A stretch of DNA of 48,123 nt from Pseudomonadota bacterium. GTDB lineage: Bacteria; Myxococcota_A; Polyangia; Haliangiales; Haliangiaceae. The DNA is taken from positions 1-48,123 of the forward strand of contig JAEWJO010000176.1 in the NCBI GenBank assembly GCA_023386455.1, written 5' to 3'. This document shows, in pieces, positions 18,639 through 28,064 of the stretch. Under the pieces are notes generated by a model. The model ran no database searches. It worked only from the letters and a program-made list of their open reading frames with translations, and was not told the DNA's origin. How positions within the stretch are numbered: the stretch's first letter is position 1; every line of letters starts with the position of its first letter. The translations under genes were made by a program, and so were the position numbers.

Positions 18639-21377
18639 TCAGCCCTGACGTGTCGCGCGCGGATCGAGCTCGACGCGCTTCGGCCGCGGCTCGGTGATCT
18701 GGATCTGGCGCGGCAGCTTGACGGTGAACGTCGTGCCGACATCGAGCTTCGTCGTACAGCCGATCTTGCCGCCGTGGCGCTCGACGAGCTCGTGGACGAT
18801 CGACAGGCCGAGTCCGGTGCCCTCGCCGACGTCCTTCGTCGTGAAGAACGGATCCCAGATCCGCGGCAGGACCGCCGTCGGGATGCCGGGCCCGTTGTCG
18901 GCGATCTTGACCTCGACGCCCTCGGCGTCGCCGCTGGTCTCGATCGTGATCGTCGCGTTGTCGCGGTGCGTGAGCGCCTGCGCCGCGTTCGTGAGCAGGT
19001 TCATGAAGACCTGGTTGATCTGGCCCGCGTGGCCGCGGACGCGACCGGGGTTGTTGTACTTCTTCACGACCGTCACGTTCTGCTTCAGCAGGTGGCGCAG
19101 CAGCTCGAGCGAGTCGTCGATCGACCGGTCGATATCGAAGTCGACGACGTTCTCGTCGTCGGTGCGCGAGTAGTTGTGGAGCGCCGAGACGATCGCCTTC
19201 GTGCGCTGCGCACCGCGCTGGACGACGCGCACCATCTCGCGCACATCGCGCGCTGCCTCGGTTCGCTCGGCGGCGTCGGTGCTGTCGATGCCACCGACCG
19301 CTTCCTCGAGCGGACCGACGGTGTTGACGATCGCGTTGACCGGGTTGTTGATCTCGTGCGCGATGCCGGCGACGAGCTGACCGATCGACGCGAGCTTCTC
19401 CGAGCGGACGATCTGATCCTGCGCGCGGTTGAGCTTGTCGAGGGTCTCGGCGAGCTCGCGGTTCTTGCGCGCGAGGTCGGCGGTGCGCATCTGGACGGCG
19501 CGCTCGAGGTCGAGGTTGACCTCCTCGGTCGATCGCAGCTTGTCGCGCAGCGCGCGGCGCATCTCCTCGAGTGCGAGCGTCAGGCGGCCGATCTCGTCGC
19601 CCTCGCCGCCCGCGGCGACCGGATCGGCGAGCTCGCCGCGTGCCATCGCGTCGGCGCGCTGCTCGAGGCGGCGGATCGGCGCCATGAACTGCGCGACGGT
19701 GAACGTGACGATGCCGGCGCACGCCCCGAACAGCACGAGGAAGAAGACGAGCAGCTCCTTGAGCGGCTGAACCATCGAGCCACCGCGGCCGCGGTAGCTC
19801 GGATAGAACACGGCGACGGAGCCGACATCGTACGGCACGCCGCGGAACAGCACGTTGAGCCGGCCCGACTTGCCGGTCAGCTCGGCGGAGTGCAGCGCGA
19901 TCAGCCCGCCGCCCGCACGCTCGATCAACGCACGCGTGTACCAGGGCAGCTTCGGCGCACCCATCGGCCCGCCGCCGATGGCGAACAGCGAGCCGGACTC
20001 GCCGACGAAGTAGATGACGCTCGTCGCGTCGGGCTCCTTCGACTGGATCCGCCGCAGCGCCGCGTGGACGGCCCCCTCGGTCGGCGGCTCGCCCGCCGCG
20101 CCGAGCTCGGCCTGCATCTCCGAGCGTAGCCACCGCAGGCCGATGTCGGATTGCCGGCCGACGGACTCCGTCGACAGGTTCTTGTACTGGACGAAGCCCC
20201 ACAGCAGCGCCATGCCGCACGCGAGCAGGACGACGCCACCGAAGGACAGCATCAGCTTGCTGCGTAGCGAGAGCGACGGCGCGATGCTGCGCACCGGGAC
20301 GCGGTAGCGCTGCGTCAGGTGCGCGAGCAGCGGGCGAAGGACGTCGCGATGCCAGAGCTGCTCGTAGATCGAGCCGGCGACCGCGAGCACGAGCATCGCG
20401 ACCGAGAGGATGATCGTGTTGTCGAGGTCGAAGCCGAGGCGAAGCCGTGCGATCAGCGCGCCGACGAGCGCGATGACGAGCCACACGCCGATCGTCAGCA
20501 CCGCGAGCCGGTACGGCAGCGCCTGGGCGCGGCGATAGATCGCGGCGGCCGGAGGCGCCTCCTTCGTGTCGCCGCGCGACACCGCGAGGTAGCGGCGCAG
20601 GTCGGCGGTCATCACGCGTGCGAGCACCATCCACGCGACGAGCCCGAGCAGCGTCGCGACCGGCAGGTAGGTCTCGAACTGCAGGTACTGCGCCGGCGTG
20701 AGGACGAAGTAGTAGACGAACGCTGCCTGCGCCGCGAGGATGCCGCCGGCGACGATCATCGCGACGAGCAGGAACCGCCGGAAGTGACTGTCGTCGAACT
20801 TCTTGAGCGGCGAGCCGACCGCGAACATGCGGCCGCGGACCTCGCCGAGGATCTGTGCCCACCACACGGCGCGCACGCACGACACGATGTACGAGTGAAC
20901 CGCGGCGAGCGCCGACAGCTCGGCGACCCGCTGGAGCGGCCAGTCGTTGTAGAGCCACAGGAACACGCCCGTCAGTGCCGCCGCGCACGTCCACAGCGTC
21001 GTCCGCAGGAGCAGCACGCGGACCGGGCCCTTCAGCGTGATCCGGTAGGCGCGCGCGGCGAGCTCCTTGCCGACCTTCTCGCCGGTGCGGCGCGCGCCGA
21101 CCGCGGACCACAGCGGCAGAAACCACATCGCGATCACGCCCATCCAGACGAGGATCGCGGCGATGCCGACCGGCAGCGCGGTGCGGAGCAGGGTGTCGGC
21201 GCCGAGCGCGCCGAGGTCGAACGCGACCCACAGCGGGTACCCGACCGCGACGATCTCGAGGACGCCGAGCACGACCGCCGGCGCGACGAACCGTCGCTTG
21301 AACGGGACCCTCGCCAGCGTCGAGAGCGCGGTGGTGCTCTCGCCAGCGCCCGATCCGGCATCGCCGCTTGTCGGCAT
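18639..21377 (-). CDS. Multi-spanning sensor histidine kinase
   Basis: A 912-residue kinase. The N-terminal half has about nine hydrophobic helices (about 30-420), then a periplasmic or extracytoplasmic segment (about 430-560) and a last helix (about 565-585). A HAMP domain (about 585-640) and coiled coil lead to the phosphoacceptor H674 in GIAHEINNP and the ATP-binding domain (N box NQVFMNLLTNAAQ, G1 DNGPGIP, G2 GEGTGLGLS). There is no receiver domain, so it needs a separate partner. The NtrC-type regulator at 15711-17225, on the same strand beyond the metalloprotease gene, is the nearest candidate. The many-helix sensor region suggests detection of a membrane or lipid signal; the ligand is not evident. 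Confidence 0.93.
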   Translation of the reverse strand: MPTSGDAGSGAGESTTALSTLARVPFKRRFVAPAVVLGVLEIVAVGYPLWVAFDLGALGADTLLRTALPVGIAAILVWMGVIAMWFLPLWSAVGARRTGEKVGKELAARAYRITLKGPVRVLLLRTTLWTCAAALTGVFLWLYNDWPLQRVAELSALAAVHSYIVSCVRAVWWAQILGEVRGRMFAVGSPLKKFDDSHFRRFLLVAMIVAGGILAAQAAFVYYFVLTPAQYLQFETYLPVATLLGLVAWMVLARVMTADLRRYLAVSRGDTKEAPPAAAIYRRAQALPYRLAVLTIGVWLVIALVGALIARLRLGFDLDNTIILSVAMLVLAVAGSIYEQLWHRDVLRPLLAHLTQRYRVPVRSIAPSLSLRSKLMLSFGGVVLLACGMALLWGFVQYKNLSTESVGRQSDIGLRWLRSEMQAELGAAGEPPTEGAVHAALRRIQSKEPDATSVIYFVGESGSLFAIGGGPMGAPKLPWYTRALIERAGGGLIALHSAELTGKSGRLNVLFRGVPYDVGSVAVFYPSYRGRGGSMVQPLKELLVFFLVLFGACAGIVTFTVAQFMAPIRRLEQRADAMARGELADPVAAGGEGDEIGRLTLALEEMRRALRDKLRSTEEVNLDLERAVQMRTADLARKNRELAETLDKLNRAQDQIVRSEKLASIGQLVAGIAHEINNPVNAIVNTVGPLEEAVGGIDSTDAAERTEAARDVREMVRVVQRGAQRTKAIVSALHNYSRTDDENVVDFDIDRSIDDSLELLRHLLKQNVTVVKKYNNPGRVRGHAGQINQVFMNLLTNAAQALTHRDNATITIETSGDAEGVEVKIADNGPGIPTAVLPRIWDPFFTTKDVGEGTGLGLSIVHELVERHGGKIGCTTKLDVGTTFTVKLPRQIQITEPRPKRVELDPRATRQG

Positions 21378-21415
21378 TGCGGTGAGGATAGTGCACTTCG
21401 GCTTATGATGGAGGG

Positions 21416-22615
21416 GTGTTGCGGCTGGGCAGATTTCTGCCGTTGCTGGCGGTGACCGCGAGCGGGACGCAGGTATTTGCCGATCCGCCGACCTCGCCGA
21501 TCACCGACTCGAGCTACTCGATCGAGCTGTACGACGGCGTGGCGATCGGCAACACCGCCGTCGTCGGCATGGGCGGCGCGACGACCGCGCTCGCGATCGG
21601 CACCTCGGGCACGCTGTTCAACCCGTCGGCACCGGCCGTCAAGCCGACGACGGACACCGACACGTGGAGCTGGGACTATCACATCGATTATCTGAACGGC
21701 TCGCTGTCGACCGACTACGACAACAACGGATTCACGAGCGCCGACGGCGGCACGTCGGTGATCACCGGCGGCCTCGGCCTGCGCGTCGGCGAGTGGGCCG
21801 GCGCGGTCACGCTGACGCAGCAGTACGCGCCGGTCGACGCGATGGTGATGACGCCGTCGGGCAACGTCCCGCTGCAGGCGTCGACGCTGAGGATCCAGGC
21901 TGCATTCGCGCGCTGGGTGCGCCGCCTCGACACCGCGATCGGCGTGTCGATCCAGAGCGCGCAGTTCGACTTCAAGCCGAACTGCGAGGACGAGGGCTGC
22001 GACTCGCTGTTCAGCGTCGCCGGTACCGGCCTCGAGCTCGGTGCGACCTGGGCGCCACGGCGGCAGAGCGTACGCTTCGGTGCCGCGCTCGCGACGCCGA
22101 TCGCCGGCGGCGACGTCACCGGGTGCGATCCGAGCGACTGCGTCGGCTGGACGCTGCCCGAGCGGATCGTCACGCCGTGGCGGCTCGCAGTCGGCGGCGC
22201 GTACCGATTCTCCGAGTCGCACTGGAACCAGCTCGTCGGCGGCTACTTCCGCGACGAGAAGTCGGTCACCGTCGCGACCGATCTGATCCTGTGGGGCAGC
22301 TCGCCGAACGCGTTCGGTCTCGAGGCCTTCGGCGATCACATGCTGCAGCGCTCGGGCCGCCACCCGTCGATCTCGCTGCGCGGTGGCGTCGAGTACGAGT
22401 GGTTGCCGGGGCGGCTGCGCGTCCGCGGCGGCAGCTACTGGGAGCCGGGCCGGTTCGTCGGCGTCGGCGGGCGCCAGCACGTGACGTTCGGCGTCGAGCT
22501 ACGCGTGTTCCAGTTCTGGTTCTATCACCGGCTGCGGCGCGGCCGGATCTCGCTCACGGCCGATCTGGCGCAGCGCTACTCGAACGGCGGGGTCTCCGTC
22601 GGCTTCTGGCACTGA
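21416..22615 (+). CDS. Outer-membrane beta-barrel protein (FadL/PorV-like)
   Basis: A 399-residue protein with a signal peptide (1 to about 22, ending VFA). The segment GNTAVVGMGGATTALA followed by FNPSAPA resembles the start of FadL/OmpP1 and PorV-type barrels. The rest shows alternating aromatic and small residues and ends in GVSVGFWH, with an aromatic residue near the end as expected for barrel insertion. The start is GTG 21416; no in-frame ATG is available, and a GGAGGG stretch lies directly before it, unusually close. It is divergent from the kinase gene (38 bp), so the two may share a control region. The 3' end overlaps the convergent FG-GAP gene by 62 bp. Transport substrate unknown. 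Confidence 0.8.
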   Translation: MLRLGRFLPLLAVTASGTQVFADPPTSPITDSSYSIELYDGVAIGNTAVVGMGGATTALAIGTSGTLFNPSAPAVKPTTDTDTWSWDYHIDYLNGSLSTDYDNNGFTSADGGTSVITGGLGLRVGEWAGAVTLTQQYAPVDAMVMTPSGNVPLQASTLRIQAAFARWVRRLDTAIGVSIQSAQFDFKPNCEDEGCDSLFSVAGTGLELGATWAPRRQSVRFGAALATPIAGGDVTGCDPSDCVGWTLPERIVTPWRLAVGGAYRFSESHWNQLVGGYFRDEKSVTVATDLILWGSSPNAFGLEAFGDHMLQRSGRHPSISLRGGVEYEWLPGRLRVRGGSYWEPGRFVGVGGRQHVTFGVELRVFQFWFYHRLRRGRISLTADLAQRYSNGGVSVGFWH

Positions 22616-24254
22616 GGCCGAGCACGGCGAGCGCGAGCACGATCGATCCGCGAGCGTCGCGCGTGCTGCCGCAACAGCCTCCATCGTCGCACTCGCCGTG
22701 ATCGCACTCCAGCGAGGGACCACCGTCTCCTCCGACGCCGGCGTCGTCACCGGACGGCACGCTCGAAACACAAGCCGTGTTCCCCCGCGCATCGGTCGCG
22801 CACACCTCGTAGGCCGCCGGGATGCCGAGCTCGAGCGGTAGCGTCGCGCGCCACAGCATCGGCCCGTACCACGCCATCGGGACCTCGGTGGCGCCAACCT
22901 TGACGACGACCTTCGTGAAGCCCTCGACGTGCGCCGGGCCCGCATGATCGTGAACCATCGCGTGAACGACGGCGGTGGTCGGCATCCGCTCCGGCCAGAT
23001 CGCGGGCGGCTGGGTATCGACGGCCACTCCGGTCGCGAGCTGCACCTTGTCGGCGAGCGCCGTCTGGATCTCGCCCTGCCCTTGCACGAGGTCGATGCGG
23101 CCATCCTCGTCGAGATCGCCGATCGCGAGGCCGAGCGTGCCGCGCGTGTCGTTCGGCGTGGCATTCGCCACGAGGCTGAAGCTCGAACCGGGGCCGTCAT
23201 TGCGCAGGAGCCGGTCGGGGTCGTTGCCGAGCGCGCCGATCACGAGATCCGGATCGCCATCGTCATCGGCATCCAGCCAGACGGCGACGTTGTCGTCGAC
23301 GTCCGCCGGATTCGCCGTCCCGGTGAGCCAGCTGCTGGTGTCATCGACGTACATGCCGGCACCGTTGTTCACGAAGATGTGCTCGGTGACGTTGGGGCCA
23401 TCGTTGATCGTGACGAGATCGAGGTCGCCGTCGCCATCGATGTCCATCGGCTCGAGCTCGTAGTTGTTGCTGAAGTGCGGCAGCGCGGTCGGGTCGTTGG
23501 TGAAGTGGCCGCTGCCGTCGTTGCGGAACAGCAGGCTCGTCGTCCCCGACTTCACCGCGACGAGCACGTCGAGGTCGAAGTCGCCGTCGACATCGGCGAG
23601 CTCGATGTCCCACGACCAGCGCGCGAGCACGTCGGGCATGTTCGTCGTCGTCGCGTCGGTGAACGTGCCCTGACCATCGTTGAGGTACAGGCGCGTGCGG
23701 CCGCCGGCGTTCGTCTGTGGATTGCCGGTGCCCCACTCGGCGAGCACGATGTCGAGATCGCCGTCGTCGTCGACGTCGCCGAATTCGGCATCGCCGATGC
23801 TCGTATCCTGCTGTGGCAGCTGCGCGCTCGCGTCGCTCCACGTCGCGCCGTCGCGGACGAACAGCTTCAGCTGTGACTGGTAGCCGCCGCCGGTCAGGAT
23901 CATCGGCGCGGGTGCCTTCGCGAGCTTGATGAACCGCGACCGGCCGGTGAACGCGCCGACGACCGCCGACGTGATCTCCTCGCAGTGCGGTGCCGCGCCG
24001 GTCCAGTTGCCGAGGTTTCGCCAGATGCGCGGCGCCTCGGCGTTGCCGGCCGTGTTGTAGCCACCGCCGTTCGCGAGCAGGATGTCGACGTGGCCGTCGC
24101 CATCGACGTCGGCGACCTCGGCCTTGTTCGTCCACTCCGCCGTCGTGCCGATGCAGTCGGCGGTCCGGTCCTGCCAGACCTGTGCGCCGGCAATGCCCGG
24201 GATCGCCAGGACCAGCGCGACGACAGCTGCTCGCATAGGGTCTGACGACACCAT
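22554..24254 (-). CDS. FG-GAP/VCBS repeat protein with MYXO-CTERM-like tail
   Basis: A 566-residue surface protein. A signal peptide (ending GIAGA) is followed by at least six DxDxDGD-type calcium-binding loops (DVDGDGH, DVDDDGD, DVDGDFD, DIDGDGD, DADDDGD, DLDEDGR), typical of FG-GAP/VCBS beta-propeller repeats (about 25-400). An immunoglobulin-like domain may follow (about 410-500). The C-terminus has a Gly/Asp/Cys-rich segment with GGCCGS, a hydrophobic helix (IVLALAVLGLSA) and an Arg cluster, matching the MYXO-CTERM sorting pattern used by myxobacteria for cell-surface attachment. ATG 24254 is preferred because GGGG precedes it; ATG 24236 (MRAAVV) is the alternative. The end lies opposite the barrel-protein gene. 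Confidence 0.88.
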   Translation of the reverse strand: MVSSDPMRAAVVALVLAIPGIAGAQVWQDRTADCIGTTAEWTNKAEVADVDGDGHVDILLANGGGYNTAGNAEAPRIWRNLGNWTGAAPHCEEITSAVVGAFTGRSRFIKLAKAPAPMILTGGGYQSQLKLFVRDGATWSDASAQLPQQDTSIGDAEFGDVDDDGDLDIVLAEWGTGNPQTNAGGRTRLYLNDGQGTFTDATTTNMPDVLARWSWDIELADVDGDFDLDVLVAVKSGTTSLLFRNDGSGHFTNDPTALPHFSNNYELEPMDIDGDGDLDLVTINDGPNVTEHIFVNNGAGMYVDDTSSWLTGTANPADVDDNVAVWLDADDDGDPDLVIGALGNDPDRLLRNDGPGSSFSLVANATPNDTRGTLGLAIGDLDEDGRIDLVQGQGEIQTALADKVQLATGVAVDTQPPAIWPERMPTTAVVHAMVHDHAGPAHVEGFTKVVVKVGATEVPMAWYGPMLWRATLPLELGIPAAYEVCATDARGNTACVSSVPSGDDAGVGGDGGPSLECDHGECDDGGCCGSTRDARGSIVLALAVLGLSARSRRRPRRSSSAAPDRP

Positions 24255-24364
24255 GGGACAGCCCCTGCGACCATGCGCCGGCGCTGACAAGTGCGTGCAC
24301 CGGTTGAGCATCCGGCGCTGCGCCCCCGGCGTATCAGACTGCGAGTGGGATTGAGCTTTCGAGG

Positions 24365-25912
24365 ATGACTCGGGTGCCCTGGACGGTGCACCGTACCGCC
24401 ATGCGACGCCGAAGTTTCCTGGGCCTCGTCGGGGGAGCGACGGCGGCCACGATCGTCGGGCCGTACTTCATGCGGAAAGCGCACGCCGAGTTCGGTGCGT
24501 TCCCGAGCGGTGCGGAGGCCGCGATGCTTCCCGAAGCACAGCGCGCGAAGCGCGTGCTCGAGATCTTCCTCTACGGCGGCGTCTCGCAGTGGGAGACGCT
24601 CTACTTCGTGCGCCGCTTCGGCTCGGCGAGCGACACGATGTACGCCGGCCAGCAGTACTACACGTACGCGACGTCGAACGCGACGATGTTCAATCGCTGC
24701 GGCGCCGGCACCGATCCGCTCGCGACCGTCCGCAACTTCGCGACCGACGCCCGCGGCGAGCAGGTCGAGGTCGGTCCGTTCGCGGATCGGCTGTGGCAGC
24801 GGACCGACGTCGTCGACCGGATGCGCGTCGTCGTCCAGAAGCACACGCTCGAGCCGCACGAGGCCGCCGTGCCACAGGCGCTGACCGGTCGTCCCGTCGG
24901 CCAGCCGGGCGCGGCCGGTCTCGGCGCACACGTCCAGCGCGCCAGGCTCGACGCGAAGGTGACGCCCGATCGCGCGTCGCCCCACTCGTACGTGTTCGCG
25001 ACCGGCGGCATCTCGAGCGACAACGTCGCCGCGGCCGCTGCGGCGGGCATGCACCCGGGCGCCGCGCGCCCGCTGCTCATCAAGACCGACAACGTCAACG
25101 GCTTCACCGACCTCTTGCAGCGCTCGACGGTCGGTACCGGGCGCGCGACTCACGACGAGCTCGTCGCCGCGTACTCGTCGCAGTACGGCAGCCGGCTCAC
25201 GTGGCCGGGCAAGGATCGAGTGCGCAGCGCGCGCACCGACGACTTCGAGGTCGCGTTCAACAACACGCGCCGCGTCGACGCGATCAAGGCCGTGCTGAGC
25301 GCCGATCTGTTCACGAACCAGCCGGGCACGTCGTGCCAGGAGCAGGCGAACAGCAACATCCCGCTCGTCGGGATGTCTGCCGCGGCGAAGCTGCTCACGC
25401 ATCCGACCGAGCCGGCGTCGTACGTCTGCGTCAGCGACATCGGGCTCTACGAGGCGTCGGGCGGCGGCGGCTACGACACGCACACCGGCAACGCGCAGGA
25501 CACCGCGGTCAACTTCGACAACATGCTGAAGTCGCTGCTCGGCATCATCAACGCACCCGGCGAGATGAACCCGCGCAAGCTGAACCTCGACGACACGCTG
25601 ATCATCCTCAACACCGAGTTCGGGCGCACGCCGGGCGCGCAGGGCACGACCGGCCGCAACCACCATCCATACGGCTACGCGACGGCGTTCATCGGCGGGC
25701 CGACGGTGAAGGGCGTCGCCGGCGCGATCGGTAACGACGGCAAGGCGACCGACTTCGCGACGCCCGCGCAGAACCGCATCGCGGCGCTGCTCGCGCTCGG
25801 CATCTGGCCGTTCGCGCAGGAAGGCTTCGCGGTCTCCGACGTTCCCGGCGCATCGGGCGAGCTCGATGCCGCGACAACCTCCATGCAGCTGGTCCTCGGG
25901 AGGACGGCATGA
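24365..25912 (+). CDS. DUF1501 family Tat-exported protein
   Basis: A 515-residue protein with a twin-arginine signal (RRRSFLGLVGG, about 14-24), then a DUF1501 domain related to the alkaline phosphatase/sulfatase superfamily. Recognisable parts include EIFLYGGVSQWE near the N-terminus, GGYDTH in the middle and the C-terminal NTEFGRTPG with NHHPYG. DUF1501 proteins have no settled reaction; they are usually encoded beside DUF1549/DUF1800-type proteins, as here. The downstream gene overlaps by 4 bp, so the two are coupled. The N-terminus is uncertain: ATG 24365 gives a long n-region, while GTG 24374 and ATG 24401 also keep the Tat motif. Confidence 0.88.
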   Translation: MTRVPWTVHRTAMRRRSFLGLVGGATAATIVGPYFMRKAHAEFGAFPSGAEAAMLPEAQRAKRVLEIFLYGGVSQWETLYFVRRFGSASDTMYAGQQYYTYATSNATMFNRCGAGTDPLATVRNFATDARGEQVEVGPFADRLWQRTDVVDRMRVVVQKHTLEPHEAAVPQALTGRPVGQPGAAGLGAHVQRARLDAKVTPDRASPHSYVFATGGISSDNVAAAAAAGMHPGAARPLLIKTDNVNGFTDLLQRSTVGTGRATHDELVAAYSSQYGSRLTWPGKDRVRSARTDDFEVAFNNTRRVDAIKAVLSADLFTNQPGTSCQEQANSNIPLVGMSAAAKLLTHPTEPASYVCVSDIGLYEASGGGGYDTHTGNAQDTAVNFDNMLKSLLGIINAPGEMNPRKLNLDDTLIILNTEFGRTPGAQGTTGRNHHPYGYATAFIGGPTVKGVAGAIGNDGKATDFATPAQNRIAALLALGIWPFAQEGFAVSDVPGASGELDAATTSMQLVLGRTA

Positions 25913-27996
25913 AGACGCTCGTCCTCACCTCGCTCGTCGCCGCGACGCTCGCCGGCTGCGGGACCGATCACAGAAAACCCGACGACGGCAACGGCAGCGG
26001 CAACGACGTCCCGTACACCGAGTGCGCCGGCGACGCCGCGTCGTTCGTGCGGCAGTCGTTCCTCGCGCTCGACGGCCGCCGGCCCAGGAGCCAGGCGGAG
26101 GTCGACGTCTACGTCGAGCTCTACGACGCCGTGAAGGCCAAGGGCGGCGATCCGACGGACGCGGTCGCCCGCGCGATCATGGGCGAGCCCGAGTTCGCCG
26201 ACCGCTGGATCGACACCGCGATGGACGCGATGCGCGTCCAGCGGCTCGACATCCAGAACGAGCAGTCGTGCTGGGACCAGACGCTGCGGACGACCGTCGA
26301 CGCCGGCCTCGCGACCGCGGTGCGAAGCATGCCGGCGACCGCGACGGCCGGAGACGGCAAGGGCGTCTGGACGATGCTCGACCTCGCGAAGTCGGCGATC
26401 GCGCTCGACGACCTGACGCCGGTCTACCGCGCGCAGCTGTTCTCGATGGTCGCGCACCCGATCCCCGCGGCGAACGTCGACCAGGTCGAGACCGAGCTCG
26501 CGCGGCGCGCCGACTTCGGCGACACGTTCGACTCGGCATTCCTGCACCGCGACGTCGTCTGCCTCGGCTGTCACACGAGCGAGCGCTCGGTCACCGACAG
26601 CGACGAGCCGGCGCTCGATCGCCACTGGCCCGTGGCGGGTCTCGCCGAGAACGCGGTGTACGGCATCGCGCCCGGCGGCTCGTTCGCGATCGACCCCGAC
26701 CGCGCGCACGGCGCGTTCCGGGTCGACGGCTTCGTCCGGCAGAGTGGCACCGCGCGGCCGTGGGGTTGGGACTCGGCGTGCGGCCGGTTCACGTCGCCCG
26801 CGAGCGTCACCGACGACGTCGCCGGCATCGACACGAAGCTCGCGAGCGTCACGGGCAAGCGCACGACGGTCTACGCGCTCGAGCAGTCGCTCGCGAGGGG
26901 CTTCGACAACCTGCGCGGCAAGAAGCCGCCGATCGACGCCAGCGGCGCGATCACCGATCCCGATACCGCGCTCGCGTGGCTCGTCACGCTCAAGATGACC
27001 GAGGACGTCTGGCGCAAGGCGACCGGCAGCGGCCTCACGATCGCGAACTACTTCCCGCGCAACCAGGCGTCGAGCGACGTGCTGTACGCGCTCGCGTCTC
27101 GCTACACCGAGAGCGGCTACTCCCTGAAGGCACTGCTCGTCGCGATCGTCCAGAGCGACTACTTCAATCGCAAGCCCGCCGAGGAGGGTTGCGGCGCCGA
27201 GCCCTACACCTACCCCGCCGTGTTCGATCCGTGGGTGATCAGCGACGCCGATCCGCTGCGCCGCAAGAACGGCCCCGGAGATGCGGTCACGGCCATCGAC
27301 GCGCGCACGCTCGTCACCGCGACGAACGCGGCGCTCGGCTGGGCGGCGCCGCCGCTCGCATCGCGCTTTCCCGACTACGGCGAGGGCTGCGAGGACGAGA
27401 CCTCGTGCCAGCGGCTGTCGCAGCTGTGCTCCGGCTCGTTCAAGTCGTGCTGCATCACGTACCAGGCGTCTTGCGTGGCGAACGGCGTGAAGCCATCGGA
27501 GCAGGTACCGTTCGAGCGCGGCATCGGCGTGTTCCTGCGCAACAGCGAGCGCGGCTTCCGCGGTCTCGACTTCCAGGCGCGGCTCGTATGGGAGAACCGG
27601 TTCGGGACGTGCGCGCGCCCCGCGTGGGTCACGTCGGACTTCATCGACGCGATCGTCGCCGCGGCGGCCGCCGATCCGAGCGCGACGATCGGTGACCTCG
27701 CCGCGGCGATCAAGGACCGCATCATCGGCGAGCCGGCGATCGTCGAGGCGAGCGAGATCAGCGCGTTCGGTCGCTCACTCACGTCACCGGCATCGGGCGC
27801 GACGGTCATGACCGCACGCGAGCTCTGCGGCGCGCTGCTCGGCTCGCCACAGTTCCTGCTCCAGGGCATCGCAGGACGCGGTGGCGAGCGGCCGAAGCTC
27901 ACGCCGATGGAGGCGAGCTTCGACACGATCTGTGCGGCGGTCGCGGCGCGCGTCGCCGGTGCCTCGTGCACCGACGGCCACCTCGTCGTTCCTTGA
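25909..27996 (+). CDS. CxxCH-containing lipoprotein partner of the DUF1501 protein (DUF1549/DUF1800-like)
   Basis: A 695-residue lipoprotein (lipobox LAGC, Cys17). It contains a helical region with the sequence FLALDGRRPRSQAEVDVYV that resembles the start of DUF1549/planctomycete cytochrome-type proteins, and one CxxCH haem-type motif (C218, C221, H222 in VCLGCH). A second hallmark, SDYFNRKP, lies in the middle. A cysteine-rich insert with at least seven Cys (about 490-525) is unlike its neighbours and probably disulfide-bonded. It is translationally coupled to the DUF1501 gene (ATGA overlap); such pairs are common in Myxococcota and Planctomycetota, but their activity is not established. Whether haem is actually bound is uncertain. 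Confidence 0.78.
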   Translation: MKTLVLTSLVAATLAGCGTDHRKPDDGNGSGNDVPYTECAGDAASFVRQSFLALDGRRPRSQAEVDVYVELYDAVKAKGGDPTDAVARAIMGEPEFADRWIDTAMDAMRVQRLDIQNEQSCWDQTLRTTVDAGLATAVRSMPATATAGDGKGVWTMLDLAKSAIALDDLTPVYRAQLFSMVAHPIPAANVDQVETELARRADFGDTFDSAFLHRDVVCLGCHTSERSVTDSDEPALDRHWPVAGLAENAVYGIAPGGSFAIDPDRAHGAFRVDGFVRQSGTARPWGWDSACGRFTSPASVTDDVAGIDTKLASVTGKRTTVYALEQSLARGFDNLRGKKPPIDASGAITDPDTALAWLVTLKMTEDVWRKATGSGLTIANYFPRNQASSDVLYALASRYTESGYSLKALLVAIVQSDYFNRKPAEEGCGAEPYTYPAVFDPWVISDADPLRRKNGPGDAVTAIDARTLVTATNAALGWAAPPLASRFPDYGEGCEDETSCQRLSQLCSGSFKSCCITYQASCVANGVKPSEQVPFERGIGVFLRNSERGFRGLDFQARLVWENRFGTCARPAWVTSDFIDAIVAAAAADPSATIGDLAAAIKDRIIGEPAIVEASEISAFGRSLTSPASGATVMTARELCGALLGSPQFLLQGIAGRGGERPKLTPMEASFDTICAAVAARVAGASCTDGHLVVP

Positions 27997-28064
27997 GCGA
28001 GGTTCCTCGGCCATGGGTTGCACAGGTTGCGGCCAGCAGGCGTTTGCGCCATCTTCCGGCCGTC

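Noticed and set aside
18628..21396. Second long minus-strand frame parallel to the histidine kinase
   Set aside because: The 18639-21377 frame contains all kinase motifs; the other is Arg/Pro-rich shadow sequence.
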